From Chelativorans sp. AA-79 (GTDB taxonomy: Bacteria > Pseudomonadota > Alphaproteobacteria > Rhizobiales > Rhizobiaceae), in the NCBI RefSeq assembly GCF_029457495.1, contig NZ_CP120361.1, positions 2,806,001 through 2,870,000 on the forward strand: a DNA stretch of 64,000 nt, read 5' to 3'. The translations under genes and the position numbers were made by a program. Positions 18,930 through 26,493 of the stretch are shown here, piece by piece. The notes under the pieces are model-generated. The model saw nothing but the letters and a program-made list of their open reading frames with translations, was not told the origin of the DNA and did not search any database. The first letter of the stretch is position 1; the number at the start of each line of letters is the position of its first letter.

Positions 18930-20113
18930 TGCGCATACTCGCGAAGATGGGTGACGGTGGCTCCCGCCGCCGGCTTCGCTAAAGCCCCGAGCCGGATGCG
19001 GGCGCCCTCGCGCGTGAAAGCGAGAGCGCGATCGGGCCTGACTCCGAGATGGAGCGTGTGCCCGGCAGAAATCTGCGGCGCGCGCTCGGCGAGCAGCCGG
19101 GCGATCACGGGTTCCGCCACACCCGGCATGTCGAGATGGACGAAGAGGTCCGAGCCCATATGCTCGACCAGCCGAACCGAACCCGTGAGAGAACCTGGCC
19201 CCAGCCGCTCAGCCACGTGAAAAACCTCGGGCCGAATGCCCAGCGTCACCTGCGCGCCCTGCTCCCGATCGATGTCGACAGCGAGTGTCGATCCCGCCAC
19301 ATCGATGAGCCCGCGTTCGCGCACCACACCGTCGAGCATGTTGATCTTCGGCGAGCCGATGAACTCCGCTACGCGCCGCTCGGCCGGATCGGCATAGATC
19401 TCCTGCGGCGGCGCCACCTGCAGCAACTCGCCGTCGAGCATTACCGCCACCCGGTCCGACAATGTCATGGCCTCCGCCTGGTCGTGGGTGACGTAAATGA
19501 AGGTAACGCCGAGCCGCCGGTGCAGTTCCTTGATCTCGGTTCGCATCTGCACCCTCAGCTTGGCGTCGAGGTTGGAAAGCGGCTCGTCCATCAGGAACAC
19601 GGCCGGATGGCGCACCATCGCCCTGCCCACAGCCACACGCTGGCGCTGACCGCCTGAAAGCTGGCCGGGCTTCCGCTCCAGAAGATGGTCGATGCCGAGC
19701 GCCTTGGCGGTCAGTTCCACCTCGGCCGCGATCTCGGCACCGACCTGTCTTGTTCCCGGAAGGAGCCGGCCGACCGACGGCAGCCGCTGCCATGTGGAAA
19801 GGCGACGCATCCTCAGCGGCAGCGCCATGTTCTCGGCCACCGTCATGTGCGGATAGAGCGCATAGGATTGGAAGACCATGGCGACGTCCCGCCGCTTCGG
19901 GCGTACGTCGTCCACCGCCCTCCCCCCGATCGACACCGAGCCTTTGTCCTGTGCCTCCAACCCCGCCAGGATGCGCAGCAGCGTCGATTTCCCGCAGCCG
20001 CTCGGCCCCAGCAGCGTCAGGAACTCGCCCTCGGCAATATCGAGCGAGACATCGCGAAGGACCGAGACGGAGCCGAACGATTTTTGGACGTTTTGGAACC
20101 TCACGCCGCTCAT
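18926..20113 (-). CDS. ABC transporter ATP-binding protein (UgpC/MalK-like)
   Basis: 395 aa. Walker A GPSGCGKST (~residue 37), signature LSGGQRQRVAVGRAM, Walker B FLMDEPLSNLD and H-loop YVTHDQAEAM are intact; a C-terminal OB/TOBE region of ~110 residues follows, as in MalK/UgpC. There is an insertion of about 20 residues (WQRLPSVGRLLPGTRQVGAE) between Q-loop and signature compared with canonical MalK. The ATG at 20113 follows GGAG. First gene of its operon; the 172-bp divergent region to the LysR gene contains a LysR-type dyad. Confidence 0.9.
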   Translation of the reverse strand: MSGVRFQNVQKSFGSVSVLRDVSLDIAEGEFLTLLGPSGCGKSTLLRILAGLEAQDKGSVSIGGRAVDDVRPKRRDVAMVFQSYALYPHMTVAENMALPLRMRRLSTWQRLPSVGRLLPGTRQVGAEIAAEVELTAKALGIDHLLERKPGQLSGGQRQRVAVGRAMVRHPAVFLMDEPLSNLDAKLRVQMRTEIKELHRRLGVTFIYVTHDQAEAMTLSDRVAVMLDGELLQVAPPQEIYADPAERRVAEFIGSPKINMLDGVVRERGLIDVAGSTLAVDIDREQGAQVTLGIRPEVFHVAERLGPGSLTGSVRLVEHMGSDLFVHLDMPGVAEPVIARLLAERAPQISAGHTLHLGVRPDRALAFTREGARIRLGALAKPAAGATVTHLREYAQ

Positions 20114-20139
20114 TGGCCATCTCCGGGTTGGGGGCCTTA

Positions 20140-20174
20140 CTTGCTTCATGCTGAGGCAAGCTCCTACCTGCAAG
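20140..20174. promoter_or_regulatory. LysR-type operator candidate in the ABC/LysR divergent promoter
   Basis: CTTGC-N11-GCAAG at 20140-20160 is a perfect 5-bp dyad with the T-N11-A spacing typical of LysR-type sites. A third half-site GCAAG lies at 20170-20174, 14 bases further in the same phase, like an activation site next to a recognition site. The whole region lies between the ATPase start (20113, minus) and the LysR start (20286, plus). Confidence 0.55.
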
Positions 20175-20285
20175 TTCGCGTAGCGAGGCCGCGCGACACG
20201 TGGATGACAAGAATCTTTTAATTCGATAGATGAAGTGCGATCGGCGATGGATGCACCGGTGCCGGCCGCAGCCATGGAGCAACGC

Positions 20286-21194
20286 ATGACCCGTGAAGAC
20301 GAGGCGCTTCCTCTCAATTCCGTCCGTGCCTTCGTGGCGATTGCGCGCGAAAAGAGCGTCACGCGTGCAGCCCACACCTTGGGCACGACGCAGAGCTCGG
20401 TCAGCCGGCATCTGGCGGTGCTGGAAAATTATCTCGGCGCGCCGCTCATCGATCGTCGGGGCCGCTACACGGAACTGACCGAATTCGGTCGCCTCTTCGC
20501 CAACGCCGTCAGCGAGCCGCTCGATACCATCTTCTTCACTGCCCAGCGCATGCGGCGCCGTGACCGCGCGGACACAAACCGCATCGTGGTGCGTACATCG
20601 CTCTCCACCTTCGCCTACACGCTGCTCATCCCCAACCTGCAGGCGTTTTCGAACGAAATGGGCGGCGCGGTGGTGGATGTGATGAGCTCGCTGTCGCTCC
20701 CGTCCACGACCGACGGGTTTGACGTACTGATCACGCGCGACCTGGCCCTGTCGGAGCCCTCGGACCACTGGGAGATGCACAAGGAGCAACTCGTCTGCGT
20801 GGGCGCGCCGCAGCACGTATCGGGCAAGGGCTTGCTAGCCGTCCGGACGCTTCCGATGCTCACCATCACGTCGCGGCCGGACATCCTGCCCACCTGGCTA
20901 CGCTCCATGAACCTGAAGCCCGACGACATCAAGCTCGGCGCGCGCTACGATCATCACTACCTGGCGCTACCGGCGGTCACGACCGGCAAGTGTCTGCTCG
21001 TCGCGCCGGAGATCGTGGTGAGCGACCTCATCCGGCAGGGCCTTCTCTGCCTTGTCGAAGGGTCGCGAGCGTCGAGCGGCATGCAGTACCGCGCCTATGC
21101 GGTGGACCGCAGCGCCAACCCCATGCTGGCCCGTGCCTTCTGCCGCTGGCTCGTGCGGCTTTGCAGGAATGCAGGGACTGGTGACGCCGCCTGA
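20286..21194 (+). CDS. LysR-family transcriptional regulator
   Basis: 302 aa. The N-terminal winged helix is classic (LNSVRAFVAIAREKSVTRAA, TQSSVSRHLAVLENYLGAPL, ELTEFGRLFANAV), followed by a periplasmic-binding-like effector domain. The ATG at 20286 was preferred because GGAG lies 6 bases upstream; GTG 20235 and ATG 20247/20274 are in frame but lack one. It sits between the divergent ABC operon and the phosphonopyruvate hydrolase gene 89 bp downstream, so it probably controls both. A phosphonate-related inducer is inference. Confidence 0.9.
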   Translation: MTREDEALPLNSVRAFVAIAREKSVTRAAHTLGTTQSSVSRHLAVLENYLGAPLIDRRGRYTELTEFGRLFANAVSEPLDTIFFTAQRMRRRDRADTNRIVVRTSLSTFAYTLLIPNLQAFSNEMGGAVVDVMSSLSLPSTTDGFDVLITRDLALSEPSDHWEMHKEQLVCVGAPQHVSGKGLLAVRTLPMLTITSRPDILPTWLRSMNLKPDDIKLGARYDHHYLALPAVTTGKCLLVAPEIVVSDLIRQGLLCLVEGSRASSGMQYRAYAVDRSANPMLARAFCRWLVRLCRNAGTGDAA

Positions 21195-21283
21195 CATACA
21201 ATCGCAAAAATCGATGACATCCGCCTTCATCCGGTATCATTGGATTTGCCAAGGCGCTGTCCTGGGTTGTTGAACGCCGAGCC

Positions 21284-22156
21284 ATGAGCAAGGCAAAACT
21301 CCTCCGCGACCGCATGGCCGAACGCGGTCTAGTCCACATCATGGCGGCGCATAGCCCGCTCTCGGCGCTCCTGGCCGAGGAAGCCGGCTTCGACGGCCTC
21401 TGGGCCTCGGGATTCGAGCTGTCGGCGCTCTATGGCTTGGCCGACATGAGCCTGATCACCATGACGCAGCATCTCGATATGCTGCGCGCCATCGCCGGGT
21501 GTTCGTCGCTGCCGATCGTCGCCGACATCGACACGGGCTACGGCAACGCACTGAACGTCATCCATGCGATCAGGGAATACGAAAAGGCGGGAACTGCGGC
21601 CGTCGTCATCGAGGACAAGACCTTTCCGAAGGTGACGAGCCTGGCAGCCGACGGCCGGCAGGAGCTGCTGCGCATCGAGGAGTTTCAGGGCAAGATCGAA
21701 GCGGCCGGGGCGAGCCGGCAGGACCCCGGCTTCCTCATCATCGCCCGCACCGAAGCCCTGATCGCGGGCCTCGGCGAGGCGGAGGCGCTAAAGCGCGGCA
21801 TGGCCTATGCCGAAGCCGGCGCCGATATGATCCTGATCCATTCGAAGAAAAGAAACCCGGGCGAGATCGAGAGTTTTTCGCGCGCGTGGAAGGGACCGGT
21901 TCCACTCGTCATTGTGCCCAACGCCTATCCCGAGCTCGACGCCACGCGCATCCACGCACTCGGCAACATCCGCATGACCATCTACGGCAACTATGCCATC
22001 CGTGCCGCGGCGACGGCGATGCGTGACGTTTTCCGGCGGATCGTCACCGACGGCGGCGTGCAGAACGTGCACAAGGACATCGTCTCCGTGGAGGAAATCT
22101 TCCGCCTGCAGAAAATGGATCAGGTCAAGGCCAACGAAAAGCGCTTCCTGCGCTGA
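21284..22156 (+). CDS. Phosphonopyruvate hydrolase (PEP mutase/isocitrate lyase superfamily)
   Basis: 290 aa TIM-barrel enzyme. The Mg-binding DIDTGYGN is at residues 81-88 and the lid motif EDKTFPKVTSL at 110-120. PEP mutases have Asn in the EDKxxxKxNS lid; here the position is Thr118, as in phosphonopyruvate hydrolase of Variovorax Pal2, and the following ADGRQEL(L)RIEEFQGKI also matches that enzyme as I recall it. The predicted reaction is phosphonopyruvate plus water to pyruvate plus phosphate, a C-P bond cleavage. No transaminase making phosphonopyruvate from phosphonoalanine is in the window. Alternatives in the superfamily (2-methylisocitrate lyase, oxaloacetate hydrolase) fit the lid less well. 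Confidence 0.82.
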   Translation: MSKAKLLRDRMAERGLVHIMAAHSPLSALLAEEAGFDGLWASGFELSALYGLADMSLITMTQHLDMLRAIAGCSSLPIVADIDTGYGNALNVIHAIREYEKAGTAAVVIEDKTFPKVTSLAADGRQELLRIEEFQGKIEAAGASRQDPGFLIIARTEALIAGLGEAEALKRGMAYAEAGADMILIHSKKRNPGEIESFSRAWKGPVPLVIVPNAYPELDATRIHALGNIRMTIYGNYAIRAAATAMRDVFRRIVTDGGVQNVHKDIVSVEEIFRLQKMDQVKANEKRFLR

Positions 22157-22196
22157 GGGTCATCGGGTCTGCGGAACGGCACCGCACTGTCGTCCG

Positions 22197-22946
22197 TCAT
22201 TTCTCCCCGAGAGCCTCGCTTCCAACGAAAAACTCCACGCGGCTGCCGCGATAGGACATGATCGAGTAGAATACGGGATTGCCTTCGTCGTCCGCGCTCA
22301 TCGAGGTCGTCTCGACAACCGTCTCCAGCGGCGGAAGGCTGAGCACCTCCGTCTCCTCCGCCAATGGCAGCCTCGATTTCAGCCGGATAAAGGTGCGCCG
22401 GGCCCGCAGCACGCCGGCATCCGCCAAAGCAGCGGCCAGGGAGAAACTGCGCTTTTCGGCGGCGATCCGCGCCAGGATGCCCTCGAGCTTCGGTATCCTG
22501 GCATGGGGAAAGAAGATGTACCCCAGGACGACCGGAACCTCGTCCGCCTTGTTGACGGTCACGACGAACAGGACGGGAGAGCCGGCCTCGAGCTTCAGAT
22601 TCTTTGCGATTCCCTTCGTGGCCGGCACCAGCTGAATGCTCAGAAGATCGCGGCTGGGAATCATTGCGCTATCGAGGAGGTTTTCCTCGAACGTCCTTTG
22701 GGCAGCGATCCGATATTCGAAAACTCTCTCGGAAACAAAGGTCCCTCGGCCGAGCTGGACGTCGATCACGCCTTCGTTGCGCAAATGCGACAAGGCGCGA
22801 CGTACCGTCTGGCGCGCCACCCCGAACCTTTCCGCAAGATCGAACTCGGCCGGAAGCTTGTCACCCGGCCCGAGCAGCCCCTGATCGATCTCGCGCATCA
22901 GGGCCTCGCCCACTTGCCGCCAGCGGCTGATCCCCTCACTCTTCAT
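22197..22946 (-). CDS. GntR-family regulator with UTRA domain, PhnF/HutC-like
   Basis: 249 aa. The N-terminal winged helix (WRQVGEALMREIDQGLLGPG, FGVARQTVRRALSHL, EGVIDVQLGRGTFV) is of the HutC/PhnF type, and the C-terminal ~150 residues fit a UTRA ligand-binding domain. PhnF regulators control phosphonate or phosphate genes, which agrees with the neighbouring hydrolase. ATG 22946 follows GAGGGAG; a longer in-frame version upstream is arginine-rich and unlikely. Divergent from the binding-protein gene at 23228; a 28-bp dyad lies between. Confidence 0.85.
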   Translation of the reverse strand: MKSEGISRWRQVGEALMREIDQGLLGPGDKLPAEFDLAERFGVARQTVRRALSHLRNEGVIDVQLGRGTFVSERVFEYRIAAQRTFEENLLDSAMIPSRDLLSIQLVPATKGIAKNLKLEAGSPVLFVVTVNKADEVPVVLGYIFFPHARIPKLEGILARIAAEKRSFSLAAALADAGVLRARRTFIRLKSRLPLAEETEVLSLPPLETVVETTSMSADDEGNPVFYSIMSYRGSRVEFFVGSEALGEK

Positions 22947-23065
22947 CGAGCCGATTCTCCCTCTTGTCCGCACGACCTTCCTATCGCGCTTGCACCGCTC
23001 ACACACGGCGGGATCGCGAAGGAGGAGCGTTCTCAACGCACATTGTCACAAGACTCTCATAATTG

Positions 23066-23093
23066 ATGTCTATAAATACGTACACCTATACAT
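23066..23093. promoter_or_regulatory. 28-bp dyad, candidate GntR/UTRA operator
   Basis: Symmetric about 23079/23080: outer arms ATGT/ACAT, then TA/TA, and a central TACGTA, with 9 of 14 pairs matching. It lies in the AT-rich divergent region between the GntR gene and the orphan binding-protein gene, where the promoter should be. Confidence 0.45.
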
Positions 23094-23227
23094 CTTACTG
23101 TTGAGCCGCCATGCCAGCTCGAGTCACGCTTGGCTTTACGTTGCGTCGAAATCCGCCGGTCCGAGGATTGGTGAAACACGCATGGTGAAGCCCCCGTTTC
23201 ATGAACCCTTCCAGGAGAGGACCGACC

Positions 23228-24490
23228 ATGCACAGAATTCTCGCTGCCGCGGCATTGATCGGCAGTTTGGCACTTTCCGCCTCCGCCCACGCCGAGACCA
23301 CCATAACTCTGTCAGGCTCCGGGAATGCCCAAAACCTGGCGCTGTATGAGAAACTCATCACGCTCTACAACGCCCAGTCGGAGGACGTCACCGTCGAGTG
23401 GATCGGAGGAGCCCGCGAGGCGTCCCAATTCCAGCAACAATTGCTGCGCGACCATATGGTTGGCGCCAAGCTGCCCGACGTTATTCTCTTCACCGGCCCT
23501 CTCCTGCGGGTGCTGCAGGAAAACGGCATTGCGGCTGAGCTCGACTCATTCATCGAGGCAGATACGGAATGGAAAGCGCAATTCTCCTCCTCCGTCACCA
23601 GCCCGGGCGTGGTGAGCGGAACGACCTATGGACTGGCCTACGGCGTCTCCATGCCTGTCGTGCTCTTCAATTCGCAGCTTGTGGACCAGGCTGGCGTCAA
23701 TCCGGAAGATCTGCCACGCGACTGGCCGGGCATTCTCGACCTTGCGAAGAAGATGGATGGAGTGGCGCCGAACATCGTCGGCGGCTTCTTCGAGTACGAC
23801 AACGGGATCGGCTTCAGCTGGCTGGCCCTCTTGGAAAGCTTCGGCGGCAGCGTCATGGATGCTGCGGATGAGAACTTCACCTTCCAGGGAGCCGAAGGGC
23901 TGCAGGCGCTGCAGCTCCTGCGTGACTTCGCCGATGCGGGCCAGGCACGTGCCGACATGACGCGCGATCAGGCGCGCCAGGCGTTCGGAGCCGGTGGCAT
24001 CGGCGTGTTCGCCAGCATGAGCAGCCTCATCCCGCGCTACGAGGAGGCGGCCGACGGGAAATTCCAGGTGGTCTCCGTGCCCTTCCCTCTGGCGGAGGGT
24101 AAGGGGCGGATCCCCACCTCGGCCGTGATCGGCGCGATGCTCGCGCAGGATCCGGCGGCACAGCAGGCGGCCTTCGATTTCATGAAATTCATGGCCGGGC
24201 CGGAGGGCCAAGCCGCGCTTGCCGCAATGACCGGCTATGCGCCCACCAACAGCGTCGCCATAGAGCAATCCGCAGCGCTGAAGGACATTCTCGCCGACCG
24301 CGACAACGCCCATTCCTATCTGGAGAACCTCGACGCGCTCAGCGGATGGTACATCGTACCTGGTGAGAACGGGTTGCGCATCGCCGACATGTTCATCGAG
24401 CACCTGCAGGCGGTGGCGACGCTGAAGGCGACACCTGAGGAATCTCTTGCATCCATGGAAGGGCGGGCGCGGGATCTCCTGAGGCGCTAG
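23228..24490 (+). CDS. ABC transporter extracellular substrate-binding protein, family 1 (orphan)
   Basis: 420 aa periplasmic protein with a signal peptide ending SASAHAE near residue 23. ATG 23228 has GGAGAGG 7 bases upstream; an ATG at 23201 was rejected. It resembles the binding protein at 16655-17926 along its length (DWPGILDLAKKMDG, SFGGSVMDAAD, TGYAPTN, PGENGLRIADM). No permease or ATPase follows; the next gene is a dioxygenase 74 bp on. It probably feeds the 15.8-20.1 kb permeases with a second ligand. Confidence 0.87.
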   Translation: MHRILAAAALIGSLALSASAHAETTITLSGSGNAQNLALYEKLITLYNAQSEDVTVEWIGGAREASQFQQQLLRDHMVGAKLPDVILFTGPLLRVLQENGIAAELDSFIEADTEWKAQFSSSVTSPGVVSGTTYGLAYGVSMPVVLFNSQLVDQAGVNPEDLPRDWPGILDLAKKMDGVAPNIVGGFFEYDNGIGFSWLALLESFGGSVMDAADENFTFQGAEGLQALQLLRDFADAGQARADMTRDQARQAFGAGGIGVFASMSSLIPRYEEAADGKFQVVSVPFPLAEGKGRIPTSAVIGAMLAQDPAAQQAAFDFMKFMAGPEGQAALAAMTGYAPTNSVAIEQSAALKDILADRDNAHSYLENLDALSGWYIVPGENGLRIADMFIEHLQAVATLKATPEESLASMEGRARDLLRR

Positions 24491-24499
24491 CCGCGCTCC

Positions 24500-24541
24500 A
24501 GCGGCAGCGGGCCCGCGCAGGCCCCGCCGCTCCGCTATTTT
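24500..24541 (+). terminator. GC hairpin after the orphan binding-protein gene
   Basis: AGCGGC (24500-24505) pairs with GCCGCT (24536-24541), enclosing the palindrome GCGGGCCCGC (24507-24516). It is followed shortly by TATTTTC. Located 10 bases after the binding-protein stop and before the dioxygenase gene, it may limit read-through. Confidence 0.4.
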
Positions 24542-24564
24542 CAATCCCCATCAAGGAGGAAACC

Positions 24565-25461
24565 ATGAAAGGGGCAAGCAGCCTCACTTTGCAGCCGGCA
24601 TCGCCTCACATCGGTGCCGACGTTTTGTACATCGACGTCGCGGAGGTGATCGAACGGAACGATACGGCGGTTCTCGATGCCATTCAGCAGGCGATCGAGG
24701 AGCATATCGTGCTGCGCTTCCGCAAGCAGAAGCTCACGCCGGAGCAGATGGAGCAGCTTGGCCGCCATTTCGGGCCCCTCCTCAGCCTCAAGCGGAAGAA
24801 CAACGATGCCGCCCATATCCAAGGCGTCGATTATCTGAAGATCATCTCGAACGTGCAGCAGAGCGACGGGCGGCCGCTGGGCGACGGCAGCAGCGCGCCG
24901 CAGGACTGGCACACCGACGGTGCGGCAAAGCCCGTTCCCGCCGGCTACACCTATTTCTATGCCCGCAAAGTACCCGGCGTGCCGCCCAAGACCTACTGGA
25001 TGAACGCCTACCTCATTTATGAGAGCCTACCCGCCGATATGAAGGAAAAAATCGCGCACCTGCGCGTCATCCATCACGAATATCCTGCCGGCAACGAGTT
25101 TCCCCTGCCCCCCAGCAAATCCCTGGAAGAAAGGCAGGTCGGCCCGCAGCACCCGCTGGTCCGGCTGCACCCCACGACCCGGCGGCCGGTCCTGTTCCTG
25201 CCGCACCGGGACGACATGCTTGTCGTGGATATGAGCCCCGACGAGAGCTTCTCGTTGATAAGCCGGCTCCGGCGTCACGCGGCGGAGTCGCCCTATTGGT
25301 GGACGGCCGCCATGGAGGTGGATGACCTCGTTGTCTGGGACAACCGCAGTGCCCTGCACAAGCGCGACGGGTGGGACCAGTCTTTGGAACGGATCGTGTG
25401 GCACCTGGCCAATGAAGGCGAGCCGCCCATCCCACTCCCCGAGAGTTCCCGGGTTGCGTAG
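24565..25461 (+). CDS. TauD/TfdA-family Fe(II)/2-oxoglutarate dioxygenase
   Basis: 298 aa. The iron triad is visible: His116 and Asp118 in DWHTDG, and distal His265 in DNRSALHKRDG; Arg276 in SLERIVWHL fits the 2-oxoglutarate carboxylate. AGGAGGAAACC directly precedes the ATG, a strong ribosome site. TauD relatives hydroxylate sulfonates, herbicides and some phosphonates, releasing the anion or an aldehyde. Being downstream of the orphan binding protein and near phosphonopyruvate hydrolase, an organophosphonate or sulfonate substrate is inferred. The enzyme's real substrate cannot be read from sequence. Confidence 0.87.
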   Translation: MKGASSLTLQPASPHIGADVLYIDVAEVIERNDTAVLDAIQQAIEEHIVLRFRKQKLTPEQMEQLGRHFGPLLSLKRKNNDAAHIQGVDYLKIISNVQQSDGRPLGDGSSAPQDWHTDGAAKPVPAGYTYFYARKVPGVPPKTYWMNAYLIYESLPADMKEKIAHLRVIHHEYPAGNEFPLPPSKSLEERQVGPQHPLVRLHPTTRRPVLFLPHRDDMLVVDMSPDESFSLISRLRRHAAESPYWWTAAMEVDDLVVWDNRSALHKRDGWDQSLERIVWHLANEGEPPIPLPESSRVA

Positions 25462-25496
25462 TGATCAGCTTCGACTTGCGCGGGACCGGCGGCGCC

Positions 25497-26492
25497 TCAG
25501 GAGGTCGGGGTGCACGTCACCTTTTCGAAGTCACGCCGGAATGCATCCATTCCAGCGTTCTTCCCGAGCAGCACCGCAGCGAGGATGCGGGCCTTGAGGC
25601 CGCTCAGATCACCGGAGAAGATCACACCGGCATCGGCCAGATCCTTCCCGCCGCTGCCACCCCCATAGATGGGGCGGGTGCGTCCCTCTTGGCAGCGCGA
25701 GGCAACGATCACGGGAATGCCTTTGGCCACGATCGGGGCGATCGCTTCGGCGAAACCGTTAGGCGCGTTTCCACGCCCAAAGGCCTCGATCACGATGGCG
25801 CGCGCGCCTTGCCCAACGGCAAAGTCCAGGAAGGCCGGCGAACTGCCCATGGCGAGCTTCATCAGCTCAACCTCGGGTACGATCCGGGTCACGTCTGCAT
25901 GAAAGCGCCCGGTCGGCCTGCGGTAGATGAAGACGTTCTCGCCATCCACCTCCCCAAGCTTGCCGTAAGAATTGGAGCGAAAGGTGTCGACGCGCGAGGT
26001 GTGCGCCTTGGTCACGTCACGTGCGGCGTGGATATCCTGTTCGAACACGATCACGGCCCCAATGCCGCGCGCCTGCGGCGCAGCGGCCACGCGCATCGCT
26101 TCGGCTATATTGCGCGGGCCGTCCGTATCCGCATCGCCGGCGTGACGCTGCGCGCCCGTGAAGACCACCGGCTTGTCACTGTTCACGATGAGGTCGGCCA
26201 TATAACAGCTTTCCTCCATGGTGTCGGTGCCGTGAGTCACGACGACACCATCGCAATCCTCTTTCGCCAGCACGCTGTTGATGTGCCGGGCAAGGGAGAA
26301 GGCAAGCGGCAGGTCGAAGGCGAAACTGCCTACGGAGCTGAAGTCGTCAATCTCGATCTCGATGCCGTCCAGAGGGTCGTGCAGACGTGCCTTGAGCTCC
26401 GCGCCGCTGATATTTGCGACAACGCGATCGGAGCCCGCCTTGCGGCTGGAGGCAATGGTGCCTCCCGTGGTGATCAGTCTGATTCTGCTCAT
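25497..26492 (-). CDS. L-asparaginase family amidohydrolase
   Basis: 331 aa, with no signal peptide, so cytoplasmic. Both threonine motifs of the asparaginase family are present: TTGGTIASS near residue 8 and VVTHGTDTMEES near 85; FTGAQRHAGDADTDGPRN holds the third conserved region. Reaction in the family: Asn/Gln to acid plus ammonia. Last gene of the 37.0-25.5 kb operon, one base after the stop-to-start junction with the signal-less binding protein. In this setting hydrolysis of another half-amide (such as succinamate or glutaramate) is a reasonable alternative. Confidence 0.9.
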   Translation of the reverse strand: MSRIRLITTGGTIASSRKAGSDRVVANISGAELKARLHDPLDGIEIEIDDFSSVGSFAFDLPLAFSLARHINSVLAKEDCDGVVVTHGTDTMEESCYMADLIVNSDKPVVFTGAQRHAGDADTDGPRNIAEAMRVAAAPQARGIGAVIVFEQDIHAARDVTKAHTSRVDTFRSNSYGKLGEVDGENVFIYRRPTGRFHADVTRIVPEVELMKLAMGSSPAFLDFAVGQGARAIVIEAFGRGNAPNGFAEAIAPIVAKGIPVIVASRCQEGRTRPIYGGGSGGKDLADAGVIFSGDLSGLKARILAAVLLGKNAGMDAFRRDFEKVTCTPTS

Positions 26493-26493
26493 G

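Noticed and set aside
25497..26492. Periplasmic type II asparaginase
   Set aside because: The N-terminus starts directly with RIRLITTGGTIAS and has no signal peptide, so it should stay in the cytoplasm.
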